Shown piece after piece: positions 8,408 to 15,036 of a DNA stretch of 39,531 bases. The stretch covers positions 1-39,531 of the IMG/VR virus record IMGVR_UViG_3300032291_001217; one strand, 5' to 3'. Under the pieces are notes generated by a model. That model made no database searches and was not told where the DNA came from. It saw only the letters and a list, made by a program, of their open reading frames with translations. This stretch comes from a virus. The position numbers and the translations under genes were made by a program. Numbering within the stretch: position 1 is the first letter of the stretch; every line of letters begins with the position of its first letter.

Positions 8408-9250
8408 TTAGGTTGTGAACCTCATTGCGGTTGCAAAGATTGTTCCTGCAGGAATTGTCCCTGCGGTTGAGCCTTTTCCGATTATGTTGTATTCGACAAC
8501 ATCCGTTGCTATTGGAAAGAAGTTTGTTGCAATCAAAGCACCAGTTCCAGTTGTTGATCCAAGGCTATTGATTGAAGCAATCACAATATCTCCAAGCTGA
8601 CAAGGCAACGCAAATGTGCCAGTTGTGGTATCGTTAGCAGCGTGTGTCTGAACTGTAGCCCCAGTAAAGGCAAACGTGCCATAGGAAACATTTGTTATTT
8701 TTGGGCCAGTGCTACTGGTTGCAACTTGAAGCGTGCCAACCGTGGCAAGTCCAGTATTGTTGATCGTCGTGGAAGCAATCGTTCCAATCGTAGTCGTCCC
8801 GGTAGACATGGTCACGTTAGTTCCAAATGTTACCGGACCAAGCTGGAGAGGGATTGTGGCAGTGCTAATTGTAGCAGTGCTAATTGTGGCTGTGCTAATT
8901 GTAGCAGTGCTGATCGTTGCTGTGCTGATAGTTGCCGTGCTAATTGTAGCAGTGCTGATTGTTGCGGTACTGATCGTAGCAGTGCTAATGCTGGCAGTAG
9001 CTATCGTTGTTGTGCCTGTTGAAAGAGTGGTATTGGAGCCAAACGTGACCGGGCCCAGGAGCGTCGAAGCACCATCCACCGCAAACGTTCCGGTGCTCTT
9101 GGCCCCTGTGGTGCATATCTGAAGAGCTGAAACTCCAGCCTCGTCGCCACTGGAAATGGCTCGCATGGTTCCGTCGACAATATTGCTACCAAACGTCTTT
9201 AGAAGTTGGGTGTAGCTTGTGCTAATTGTCTGTGTGCCAAGTGTTGCCAT
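8408..9250 (-). CDS. Tail fibre protein with ISTAT pentapeptide repeat
   Basis: A 280-residue fibre-like protein with a striking shaft: nine exact units of Ile-Ser-Thr-Ala-Thr, encoded by a 15-base repeat at 8853-8987 plus a degenerate tenth unit. The shaft is flanked by two related blocks (L-G-P-V-T-F-G-x-N-x-T-x-S-T-G-T-T-T-I). The N-terminus contains I-S-T-S-Y-T-Q-L-L-K-T-F. The C-terminal 70 residues form a globular beta domain starting near C-Q-L-G-D-I-V-I-A. The pentapeptide repeat suggests a beta-helical or triple-stranded shaft whose length could vary by slippage. The start overlaps the previous stop by one base. Confidence 0.75.
   Translation of the reverse strand: MATLGTQTISTSYTQLLKTFGSNIVDGTMRAISSGDEAGVSALQICTTGAKSTGTFAVDGASTLLGPVTFGSNTTLSTGTTTIATASISTATISTATISTATISTATISTATISTATISTATISTATISTATIPLQLGPVTFGTNVTMSTGTTTIGTIASTTINNTGLATVGTLQVATSSTGPKITNVSYGTFAFTGATVQTHAANDTTTGTFALPCQLGDIVIASINSLGSTTGTGALIATNFFPIATDVVEYNIIGKGSTAGTIPAGTIFATAMRFTT
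8853..9002 (-). repeat. 15-base tandem repeat encoding ISTAT units
   Basis: Nine units of 15 bases run from 8853 to 8987, with a degenerate tenth to 9002. The plus-strand consensus is attgtagcagtgcta, with scattered changes mostly at third codon positions of the minus-strand frame. The units differ from each other, so the array is not the product of a very recent slippage. It encodes the fibre shaft and also creates long shadow frames on the plus strand. Confidence 0.9.
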
Positions 9251-9477
9251 TAGTGATTTATCCTGTTTTTGACCAGGTCCCAGGCAACAGAAAACAGTAG
9301 CCCGGCGACACCAGCAATTGCGAATATCCTGGAACGGAGGTGTTCCAGGGCAGAAACTCTATTTACCACATCCGCGTAGTTTGACAAGCTGGTCTCGACC
9401 ATTTTGTACAATTGGACCTGACGCTCTTCCATTCGGGCCAATTTGATTTCTATGCTCCAGACCTGGTCTTCACTCAT
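9250..9477 (-). CDS. Coiled-coil plus C-terminal membrane protein (XhlA/holin-like)
   Basis: A 75-residue protein: residues 1-47 are amphipathic and probably coiled (I-E-I-K-L-A-R-M-E-E-R-Q-V-Q-L-Y-K), and residues 52-66 (F-A-I-A-G-V-A-G-L-L-F-S-V-A-W) form one membrane segment before a short basic tail. This is the layout of XhlA-type holin accessory proteins and some antiholins. ATG 9477 overlaps the previous stop by eight bases; the longer frame from 9525 has no support. Two further small membrane or exported genes precede it, so a lysis or membrane role for the cluster is inferred. Confidence 0.6.
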   Translation of the reverse strand: MSEDQVWSIEIKLARMEERQVQLYKMVETSLSNYADVVNRVSALEHLRSRIFAIAGVAGLLFSVAWDLVKNRINH

Positions 9478-9742
9478 TGCGAGACTCCAGGTACTTGAGA
9501 CTGACCGCAAGATGTACGACCGCACCGACGACCTCGTCTCGGTCCCTGCCGTCTGCCACCATCCTTTTGATCGATCTGTTGACTGACAGAAGATGCTTTA
9601 CTGCACCGATATACCTCGTCCCCCTTGCAAGCCTGTTGTTGTCCTCGGCACACTTCAGCGCCTCCATGAAACAGGCGTAATCTTTTGCCGTCAGCAATAA
9701 ACGCAAACCCAGGATTGTGATCCATGTGGCGATGCGTTTCAT
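9470..9742 (-). CDS. Hypothetical protein with N-terminal hydrophobic segment
   Basis: A 90-residue protein starting inside the stop of a small lipoprotein gene (ATGA, 9742-9739). Residues 3-18 (R-I-A-T-W-I-T-I-L-G-L-R-L-L-L-T) are hydrophobic and could be a membrane anchor. The rest is a basic helical domain with N-N-R-L-A-R-G and S-I-K-R-M-V-A-D-G-R-D-R-D-E-V-V. Orientation with a cytoplasmic N-terminus and periplasmic helices would fit an inner-membrane spanin subunit next to an outer-membrane lipoprotein, but no family was recognised. Confidence 0.6.
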   Translation of the reverse strand: MKRIATWITILGLRLLLTAKDYACFMEALKCAEDNNRLARGTRYIGAVKHLLSVNRSIKRMVADGRDRDEVVGAVVHLAVSLKYLESRNE

Positions 9743-9858
9743 TTGACATTACCAGCGTCCGTGGCTGCTCCCATGTCGGAATAGCGAGGCAGTGCATTGT
9801 TATCCGCTGGCTTTGGCGAGCAGGAGCAGAGCATGATGGCGATGAAAAGGAATGGCAT
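9739..9858 (-). CDS. Tiny lipoprotein, possible o-spanin
   Basis: A 39-residue peptide whose ATG overlaps the previous stop as TAATG (9858). Residues 1-10 are hydrophobic (M-P-F-L-F-I-A-I-M-L) and lead into L-C-S-C, a workable lipobox with Cys13 as the lipidated residue. The mature part is short and Pro/Asn/Asp-containing. Small outer-membrane lipoproteins of this size serve as o-spanins in many Gram-negative phages. The genes on its downstream side have membrane segments. The longer frame from 9942 lies inside the fibre gene and is rejected. Confidence 0.55.
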   Translation of the reverse strand: MPFLFIAIMLCSCSPKPADNNALPRYSDMGAATDAGNVK

Positions 9859-10628
9859 TATTGTACGTCTATTAAGTAATAGTTCGACTGGAAAAGTGCT
9901 GAAGGAGTTGCTGTCGGAGCTACGCTCGCATTGTTTGAACATTGAATTTCTGGCCCAAATCGATTTGTGCTGGTGTCGTTTGTTGGGCCACCAGTAAGAG
10001 TAAGAAGAGGAGTTTGCCCAATGTTAATGTTTGGATTTATAGATGAGTCTGCACCATAAAGATAAATGTTCCCAGCCCCATCGGATTCTATTACAACACC
10101 AAAGAAACGATTATCAGATGCGGCAAGGCCAAATCCGTTTGTAAGAGTTGTATAGGATGTTGGCGTTAAATATGCCGAGTTAAACCCAATTAGCCTTGCT
10201 TGTATCACGCCTGATTGCAAGGCAAATTCAGCACCAAAACCTTTAATTGTTAGTCCGTTTGCGCCAGCAGCTGGAGCGTCAGTTGAATTTCCAGTTCCAC
10301 CAAACACGATTCTAATAACAGAGTTTGTGCTGCCCATGTACATCATTCCACCAATTGAAAATCTTATTCTTTTAGCGTAATCAATCTTTCCTGCGCTTGC
10401 TGTCATTAGTGCTGCGGTTGGGTCGAAATATCCAACTTTCGCTGTTCCCGCAGCAGCAGACCCAGCATTTATGCTTAAATTAAATCCAAGAGTATTGCCA
10501 CCAGTAGCACTAGATCCAACCCCAGTATTCTTAAAATAAGCTCCAGCATGACCAACGCGAAATGCTCTCGTTCTTCCTGTGGAAAACAAAAAGCTATCAA
10601 TATTGCTAGGATTCTTAACGAGAGGCAT
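9858..10628 (-). CDS. Beta-rich appendage or head decoration protein
   Basis: A 256-residue Gly/Ser/Thr/Asn-rich protein without recognised domains. It carries N-S-V-I-R-I-V-F-G-G-T-G-N-S-T and F-F-G-V-V-I-E-S-D-G-A-G-N-I-Y-L-Y-G, typical of large beta-sandwich structural domains. It is placed between small head-type genes and the fibre run. I infer a virion surface or tail-spike-like role from composition and position only; no catalytic triad or hydrolase motif could be seen. Confidence 0.65.
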   Translation of the reverse strand: MPLVKNPSNIDSFLFSTGRTRAFRVGHAGAYFKNTGVGSSATGGNTLGFNLSINAGSAAAGTAKVGYFDPTAALMTASAGKIDYAKRIRFSIGGMMYMGSTNSVIRIVFGGTGNSTDAPAAGANGLTIKGFGAEFALQSGVIQARLIGFNSAYLTPTSYTTLTNGFGLAASDNRFFGVVIESDGAGNIYLYGADSSINPNINIGQTPLLTLTGGPTNDTSTNRFGPEIQCSNNASVAPTATPSALFQSNYYLIDVQ

Positions 10629-10637
10629 CGCCTACTC

Positions 10638-11051
10638 CTAGCTCAACTGCGTCACTTCAGCAGTTCCAGCGGTGGCAAAGATACCACCAATCAATCCAGT
10701 GTAGTTGAATGGGACTTCGTAGTAGTCTCCAGCACTTAGTCTAACGCTGAAAGCTGATGTACTGGCTGTAGCTGTACCCAGCATAACGTGGAGGTTGCCT
10801 GGGCCAGAATTAAAGATTGTGCATCCCAGCCTGCCAGTGCTTGCCGTTGCAATCGTGCCGTAGCTGGTGGAGGTGAAGTCGGTAGGGCCAGTTCCGCCAG
10901 TTGTGGCGTTGGGGGGCCTGAGCCCATCAGCAACGTCAGCCTGGAGCGTGACCATTAGGGCCTCAATCGCCTCCAGGTTATAGTTAATGCTTTGCGTTCC
11001 GCCTGTGGCAGTGCCTACGGTTTCAAGAATGCGTTGTGTTTGCCAGCCCAT
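10638..11051 (-). CDS. Beta-rich virion surface protein
   Basis: A 137-residue protein. The first 45 residues are helical (I-N-Y-N-L-E-A-I-E-A-L-M-V-T-L-Q-A-D), a likely trimer-forming or anchoring segment. The C-terminal 70 residues form a compact beta domain containing G-C-T-I-F-N-S-G-P-G-N-L-H-V and D-Y-Y-E-V-P-F-N-Y-T-G-L-I-G-G-I-F-A. The last segment is a common ending in phage decoration or fibre-tip proteins. The exact role is unknown. Confidence 0.7.
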   Translation of the reverse strand: MGWQTQRILETVGTATGGTQSINYNLEAIEALMVTLQADVADGLRPPNATTGGTGPTDFTSTSYGTIATASTGRLGCTIFNSGPGNLHVMLGTATASTSAFSVRLSAGDYYEVPFNYTGLIGGIFATAGTAEVTQLS

Positions 11052-11115
11052 AAATTTGTCCTTTTTAGTTTAACACGCTAGGTGTGGTTCATCAAGCGGC
11101 GGTGATGGTGATTCA

Positions 11116-11535
11116 TTACTGAGTTGTAAATGTTCCTGGCACAACTCCGTTGTACTGAATCCAGTTTGTTGTTGGGAATGATGTGTAAACTGTGCTTGGA
11201 TTTGCGTTTGATTGAATTGCCTCAAAATTAATGCTTCCAGAATCCCAGTACCAAGTCTCGTAATACCAAACATTGCCAGTTGTTAGTCCTATGTTTATTC
11301 CAAATCCGTATGGTTGTCCTTCTTCGTTGTATTGAGTGTTATCTAAATAATACCACTTTCCAGCTATGAATCCTGGAGTTCCAGTTTGAGTTCCAGTATT
11401 ATCAATGTCATTTCTGGAAATTTGTCCGTAATACGATGAAGTGACTGTTAGTGGGAATCCAATTCCTGCAGCACCACCGCCAAAAGGCAGTTTTCTTCCG
11501 CCGTTTAGTCCAATGTTAAGCCTTAGCGATGGCAT
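11116..11535 (-). CDS. Aromatic-rich structural protein
   Basis: A 139-residue protein starting M-P-S-L-R-L-N-I-G-L-N. It then carries a Gly-rich loop and many Tyr and Trp residues (W-Y-Y-L-D-N, V-W-Y-Y-E-T-W-Y-W), as in carbohydrate-binding or fibre-tip domains. ATG 11535 has no clear ribosome site; the alternative TTG at 11550 has none either. A stem-loop lies just upstream (11555-11580). A surface or receptor-related role is inferred from composition and neighbours only. Confidence 0.65.
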   Translation of the reverse strand: MPSLRLNIGLNGGRKLPFGGGAAGIGFPLTVTSSYYGQISRNDIDNTGTQTGTPGFIAGKWYYLDNTQYNEEGQPYGFGINIGLTTGNVWYYETWYWDSGSINFEAIQSNANPSTVYTSFPTTNWIQYNGVVPGTFTTQ

Positions 11536-11554
11536 AAAATTACAATGCAATCAT

Positions 11555-11580
11555 CCGCCAAGGGATAGAACCTTTGGCGG
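11555..11580 (-). terminator. Stem-loop between head and appendage genes
   Basis: CCGCCAA (11555-11561) pairs with TTGGCGG (11574-11580), with an extra GG/CC pair across a bulge. It lies in the 64-base gap between the genes at 11600 and 11535. No T-run follows on the minus strand, so it may be an RNA processing or stability element and not a classical terminator. Confidence 0.4.
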
Positions 11581-11599
11581 GTTGACTGCTAATAGGTAA

Positions 11600-11836
11600 T
11601 TAGCCCTTGTAGGCGATCACACGTCCAGTTCCAGCAGTAAAGCTGTTAAACCGTCCGTAGATTATGTTCCCGGAACCGATCGTCACGCCTGTCAGTGTGC
11701 CATCGAAGTCTCCCGCAATAGCGCTGAAGGTCGTGTCGGCCAGCATTTGGATCGCCCAATATGCCTGCCCGGCAACGCCTGTGGTGCCAACGGTAAAACC
11801 GTTCCTGGCTCCAAAACGATCTAAGTCTGCAGACAT
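11600..11836 (-). CDS. Small beta-rich structural protein
   Basis: A 78-residue protein whose ATG overlaps the previous stop by one base (TAATG at 11836). It contains D-R-F-G-A-R-N-G-F-T-V-G, then W-A-I-Q-M-L-A-D-T-T-F-S, and ends I-I-Y-G-R-F-N-S-F-T-A-G-T-G-R-V-I-A-Y. This short W/Y-containing beta fold is like small phage head or fibre decoration proteins found behind capsid genes. It is not assigned to a family. Confidence 0.65.
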   Translation of the reverse strand: MSADLDRFGARNGFTVGTTGVAGQAYWAIQMLADTTFSAIAGDFDGTLTGVTIGSGNIIYGRFNSFTAGTGRVIAYKG

Positions 11837-12027
11837 TAGCTGTAGACCGGGATCTTGTACGAAGTGCCGTTGAGCTTAATGGTAATTCCCAGGGTCGAAG
11901 TACCAGAAATAAATGTTCCGGTAGTTGCGTTTGTGGTGAATTCCATCGCGGTAGATTCCAGCCCAGAATTAATCCGGACAGGTTTGCCTTTTGCTTTCAA
12001 TTCTCGGCGAATGTTGATTTGACTCAT
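11836..12027 (-). CDS. Small structural protein
   Basis: A 63-residue protein starting in the stop of the preceding gene (ATGA, 12027-12024). The N-terminus is basic (I-N-I-R-R-E-L-K-A-K-G-K-P-V), and the rest is Thr/Gly-rich with a strand pattern (I-T-I-K-L-N-G-T-S-Y-K-I-P-V). The following gene overlaps its stop by one base, so the two are probably made together. A capsid-surface or neck role is a guess from location only. Confidence 0.65.
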   Translation of the reverse strand: MSQINIRRELKAKGKPVRINSGLESTAMEFTTNATTGTFISGTSTLGITIKLNGTSYKIPVYS

Positions 12028-12317
12028 GGATCTAATTTCCTATGTTTTGCCCAAACTTGTTTGATTGTATCGGCTTTATGTCTTGGGCGGAACTTAGAGC
12101 CGAGTTTTTGTTCTAGTGCGTGATAACCTTTAAGAATGTTGCGACCGTCCATGGCCGCTGGATGATGTGCTGGATCTGAACCACAGTTAACAAGTCTGAA
12201 GCTGGAGGGAAAGTTGCGTCGTTTTAGTTTACTTGGGACGTTGTCCCTTTCATCTACCGGACGCTCGAGCGTTACAACGCCCCCGGTGTCCCTGTCTTCG
12301 TACTCGTAGAGTGGCAT
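12024..12317 (-). CDS. FmdB-like small protein without zinc cysteines
   Basis: A 97-residue protein opening with M-P-L-Y-E-Y-E, the hallmark start of FmdB-type zinc ribbons. The Cys-x-x-Cys that normally follows is replaced by D-R-D-T-G-G, and the only cysteine is at residue 45. The remainder is basic (R-H-K-A-D-T-I-K-Q-V-W-A-K-H-R-K) with an A-H-H-P-A-A-M motif. Similar FmdB-like proteins occur in phage head modules. Zinc binding of the usual kind seems lost. The start is joined to the previous stop as TGATG. Confidence 0.6.
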   Translation of the reverse strand: MPLYEYEDRDTGGVVTLERPVDERDNVPSKLKRRNFPSSFRLVNCGSDPAHHPAAMDGRNILKGYHALEQKLGSKFRPRHKADTIKQVWAKHRKLDP

Positions 12318-12568
12318 CAGTCTTCCATCATTTCCCCACCGTCCATCTTGACGGCTTCATTCCTGAGACGTTCGCCTTCGGTTTCGGCTTCTGGAGATTC
12401 TTTTTCAATCTCTCCTTCTGCTTCGCTAACGCGAACGACGGCAACGCCTTCTTTGATTTCAACAACTTCTCCGGTCAATTCAACCATATCGCCAACCATA
12501 GGCTCGGCCTGTTCGGTCTCTTGCGAGATGGTTAGATTCTCGATCGGAATATTTACCATGTTAGCCAT
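12317..12568 (-). CDS. Acidic small head-module protein
   Basis: An 83-residue, very acidic protein. Residues 25-52 form a strand-rich core (D-M-V-E-L-T-G-E-V-V-E-I-K-E-G-V-A-V-V-R-V), and the C-terminal 40 residues are mostly Glu with scattered Met and Lys. ATG 12568 has an AAGGGG ribosome site about six bases upstream; the longer frame to 12661 would run through the strong stem-loop and is rejected. It lies just after the capsid gene. Function is unknown; an acidic DNA-mimic or decoration role is conceivable. Confidence 0.6.
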   Translation of the reverse strand: MANMVNIPIENLTISQETEQAEPMVGDMVELTGEVVEIKEGVAVVRVSEAEGEIEKESPEAETEGERLRNEAVKMDGGEMMED

Positions 12569-12587
12569 TTTTGTCCCCTTGCTTTTA

Positions 12588-12623
12588 GGCTCGGGCCCGG
12601 GGAGATTTTTGCCTCCCCGAGCC
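12588..12623 (-). terminator. GC-rich stem-loop after the capsid gene
   Basis: GGCTCGGG (12588-12595) can pair with CCCGAGCC (12616-12623). Alternatively CGGGGAG (12598-12604) can pair with CTCCCCG (12613-12619). The two stems exclude each other. The element lies between the capsid gene and its downstream neighbour, where phages often place a terminator or RNA-stability hairpin. No T-run follows on the minus strand, so full termination is doubtful. Confidence 0.45.
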
Positions 12624-12665
12624 TTCGCTTCGGGCCCGATCATTAATACGATCGCGCCCATTTAA

Positions 12666-13682
12666 TTAGCTGACTTCAGAACGGCTAAACACGACTCGGT
12701 AGAACGCTCCGTTCAACTGAACCGCGGTGTAGTACGTTTTGACAGCGACCGAGGTTACCAAATCCAGAGGGTCGGACTTGTCCGGACCTTCTGCAATCAG
12801 AACCTTGGGGCTATAGGGCGAGTCGCCTGTGAGGCTAGGTACGCCGAATGCCTGGTCGCCGAGCACAATGTTCGCCAAGAAAGGCGCAGTGCTGGAGTTA
12901 TAGGCCGCAGCTGCAGTGCCAGAGATGGCATTAGCAGAAGCAGAACCGAAGGACAGAATGTTGTGCGACAACAGAGTCTTCACTCCGTAGTACGCGCCAA
13001 CTTCACCCTTCAGCAAGCTGTCCGTGCCCGAATAGTGATGCGCCTGGATATAGTCGTCATCATTGAGGATCGAGCGAGCAGTACGAGGATCTGCAACCAG
13101 GATGTATCCACCCTTGATTGTAGGAGCCTTGTCAACCCGGAGTGACGTCACGGAATCGAGCAAGTCGAGTGCCGTGAAGGACGAGTTGGCTGCAGTCGCG
13201 GCGATGAATGCCGTCGAGTTGCTGTTCTGCGCGTAGCGGACCGAGGTAGACAGAGTGCCAGTTCCGGAGGTAGTTCCGGTCGTGAGCACACGATGCACCA
13301 ATGTATCCGCGTGTAACGCGTGATCTTCTGCGAGTTGAGTCGTGGCCTGTGCCATGGAATCAAACAAGTTTGTGGCTTGCAAGATATCAGACAGCTTGAC
13401 CAAGCTGGCAAACTGCTGGAGGGTCGCACCAACAGTCGACAGGGTCAACTGACGTTCGTTCGATCCAGGGTTTGTGCCTTCCGACGTTACTTCGATGATC
13501 GAGCTAATGCTCGGGTTGTCATAACGGAAGAAGCGAATCTGCTTGTTGCCGTTCTTCCGGGGAAGCGCGGCTTTCATTCCAAATTGTTCCATCTGCAAGA
13601 TGGGCAATTGACGTTGGAGCAACTCTTTCGAGAAGTACTCCTGGTAGGCCGCTGCGAGCGAGCCAGAGGTTACTAGTGCCAT
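12666..13682 (-). CDS. Major capsid protein, N4-gp56 type
   Basis: A 338-residue protein of HK97 fold, N4-gp56 family by pattern. The N-terminus has A-Y-Q-E-Y-F-S-K-E-L-L-Q-R-Q-L-P-I-L and then Q-F-G-M-K-A-A-L-P-R-K-N-G-N-K-Q-I-R-F. E-G-T-N-P-G follows near 68, then L-Q-Q-F-A-S-L-V-K-L-S-D and a helix ending in A-L-H-A-D. The middle carries Y-I-L-V-A-D-P-R-T-A-R-S-I, and the end is beta-rich. The scaffold gene precedes it by 27 bases. A GGAG ribosome site lies about ten bases before ATG 13682. Subunits would form the icosahedral head. Confidence 0.88.
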   Translation of the reverse strand: MALVTSGSLAAAYQEYFSKELLQRQLPILQMEQFGMKAALPRKNGNKQIRFFRYDNPSISSIIEVTSEGTNPGSNERQLTLSTVGATLQQFASLVKLSDILQATNLFDSMAQATTQLAEDHALHADTLVHRVLTTGTTSGTGTLSTSVRYAQNSNSTAFIAATAANSSFTALDLLDSVTSLRVDKAPTIKGGYILVADPRTARSILNDDDYIQAHHYSGTDSLLKGEVGAYYGVKTLLSHNILSFGSASANAISGTAAAAYNSSTAPFLANIVLGDQAFGVPSLTGDSPYSPKVLIAEGPDKSDPLDLVTSVAVKTYYTAVQLNGAFYRVVFSRSEVS

Positions 13683-13709
13683 ATAATTTTATCTCCTGTT
13701 GTCTAAACC

Positions 13710-14666
13710 CTAATTAGCGTCGTCAAATTCCATCGCCATTCGGCGAAGTTCGGCACCTTGTTCTGCAGAGGATAAATCCTTAAACTGCTTCTTGGGCGCC
13801 GGGGTTGACGGTGAACCAACTCCAGGTTGTAAACGTTTTTTGAACTCCGCATTTTCTTTGCGGAGCTTTTCGACTTCATCTGCTAATCCGGTTGAGTTAT
13901 CCGTTTTCAGAGCAAGCTGTGCGATCTCGACTGCATCGACGATGCCGTCAGGATACTGGCGAAGGACTGCTTTCGAGTTAAGTAGTTCTGCTACTTTTTT
14001 ATGCAGGCTTGAATTTGAATCCTTCAGATCTGGATGCTTATCAACCAATCTGTTCAGATTCTCGTTCCAAGCCTTCTCGCCCATCTCCTTAACTTTTCTC
14101 TCTTGAGATTGTACCTCGTACCTTTCAACCTCTTGAGCTCTCTTGTCGGCCTGCTCGGCCAGGTCCTCTCGACCCTCTTCCCGGAACTGCTTCGCAGCGT
14201 TTCGGTAGTCGGTCGCGTCGAACTTGCCTACTGGTCTCTCCTGGTCTGCCTTCCGTGCCTCTTCACGCTCGCGCATGAATTCCTGGCGCTCACGTTCCAA
14301 GCGTTCCTTTTCGGCCTTAGCTTCCGCCTTTGCTTGTTGAATGGCATCCCATTCCTTCTGCTGGCGATTCTTTAGCTTCTCGTACTTGCTGGGTTCCTTG
14401 GCCTTGTCGGATGACTCAACCGGACTCTCAGACTCTGTCGTTGTTAAAGAACTATCACCTTTTTTGTCCACGACTTCGGTCGTAGAAGGCGAATTTTCTG
14501 TTTTAGGTTCTGTCGTCGACGTGGGATTCGACTCGGTCTTCTCCACTGGTTCCGACGTTGGTGCCGTCTCCGGTTTTGCTTCCACTTTATCTGGAGGGAT
14601 AATCCCATCCTCAATCATGGCTGCTCTGCGTAACGACTCCGCTGTCAGTTCTATTCCATCACCCAT
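13710..14666 (-). CDS. Capsid scaffold protein
   Basis: A 318-residue highly charged protein just before the capsid gene. Residues 20-95 are Pro/Thr/Ser/Glu-rich and disordered. Residues about 95-205 are a long Glu/Lys/Arg/Gln coiled coil (E-R-L-E-R-E-R-Q-E-F-M-R-E-R-E-E). A short helical domain with K-H-P-D-L-K-D follows, and the C-terminus ends with L-S-S-A-E-Q-G-A-E-L-R-R-M-A-M-E. This is the standard composition of internal scaffolds that guide procapsid assembly and leave before packaging. There is no protease motif, so release is probably not by self-cleavage. Confidence 0.85.
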   Translation of the reverse strand: MGDGIELTAESLRRAAMIEDGIIPPDKVEAKPETAPTSEPVEKTESNPTSTTEPKTENSPSTTEVVDKKGDSSLTTTESESPVESSDKAKEPSKYEKLKNRQQKEWDAIQQAKAEAKAEKERLERERQEFMREREEARKADQERPVGKFDATDYRNAAKQFREEGREDLAEQADKRAQEVERYEVQSQERKVKEMGEKAWNENLNRLVDKHPDLKDSNSSLHKKVAELLNSKAVLRQYPDGIVDAVEIAQLALKTDNSTGLADEVEKLRKENAEFKKRLQPGVGSPSTPAPKKQFKDLSSAEQGAELRRMAMEFDDAN

Positions 14667-14748
14667 GCTAACCCCTTTACTCCAGCCCCGGAATGGTTAA
14701 CGATCCCGGGCGGGATTGTGACTAGTCTTTGTACTCCGCGGGCAACCT

Positions 14749-15036
14749 CTAGTCGTCTGCCCCTCCCGCGGGATGAGTGGCATCAATTCCAAGGGAATCG
14801 ATTACTGCCACTGCAGATCGGAAACCTATTGCGAATCCACACGCTGTCAAGTCGCCTTTTTGAACTGCGCTAGAATCCTGTCGAATTGTCATGTTTCTAA
14901 GGATCGCCGCGAACCGGACCCCATGCTCGGATCTCATGAAACTTCCCAGGGCCCTTGCGTCGTCCCCGGTCCACTCCGGCTCGTCGACCCACTTGGTAAA
15001 GCGTATAAAGTTTAGAATTGCCCTTAGTCTTGTCAT
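14749..15036 (-). CDS. Conserved small phage protein between methyltransferase and scaffold
   Basis: A 95-residue protein. The first part is M-T-R-L-R-A-I-L-N-F-I-R-F-T-K-W-V-D-E-P, then E-W-T-x-x-D-A-R-A-L-G-S-F-M-R-S-E-x-G and F-A-A-I-L-R-N-M. This recurrent phage family lies between portal and scaffold genes and has no known role. ATG 15036 overlaps the methyltransferase stop as ATGA and has GGAAAG upstream; the GTG at 15060 lacks a ribosome site. An 82-base gap with a short GC palindrome separates it from the scaffold. Confidence 0.75.
   Translation of the reverse strand: MTRLRAILNFIRFTKWVDEPEWTGDDARALGSFMRSEHGVRFAAILRNMTIRQDSSAVQKGDLTACGFAIGFRSAVAVIDSLGIDATHPAGGADD

Noticed and set aside
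8853-9002. CRISPR-like direct repeats
   Set aside because: Units are 15 bases, contiguous without spacers and in frame with a fibre gene.
8642-9122. Long plus-strand frames with Val-Leu-Ile or Cys/Asn/Ser repeats
   Set aside because: They are the opposite strand of the ISTAT-encoding 15-base repeat and have no start signals; the minus-strand fibre gene explains them.
14700-14716. ATCCCG/CGGGAT palindrome as terminator before the scaffold gene
   Set aside because: The loop would be only two to four bases with a short stem and no T-run; too weak to call.
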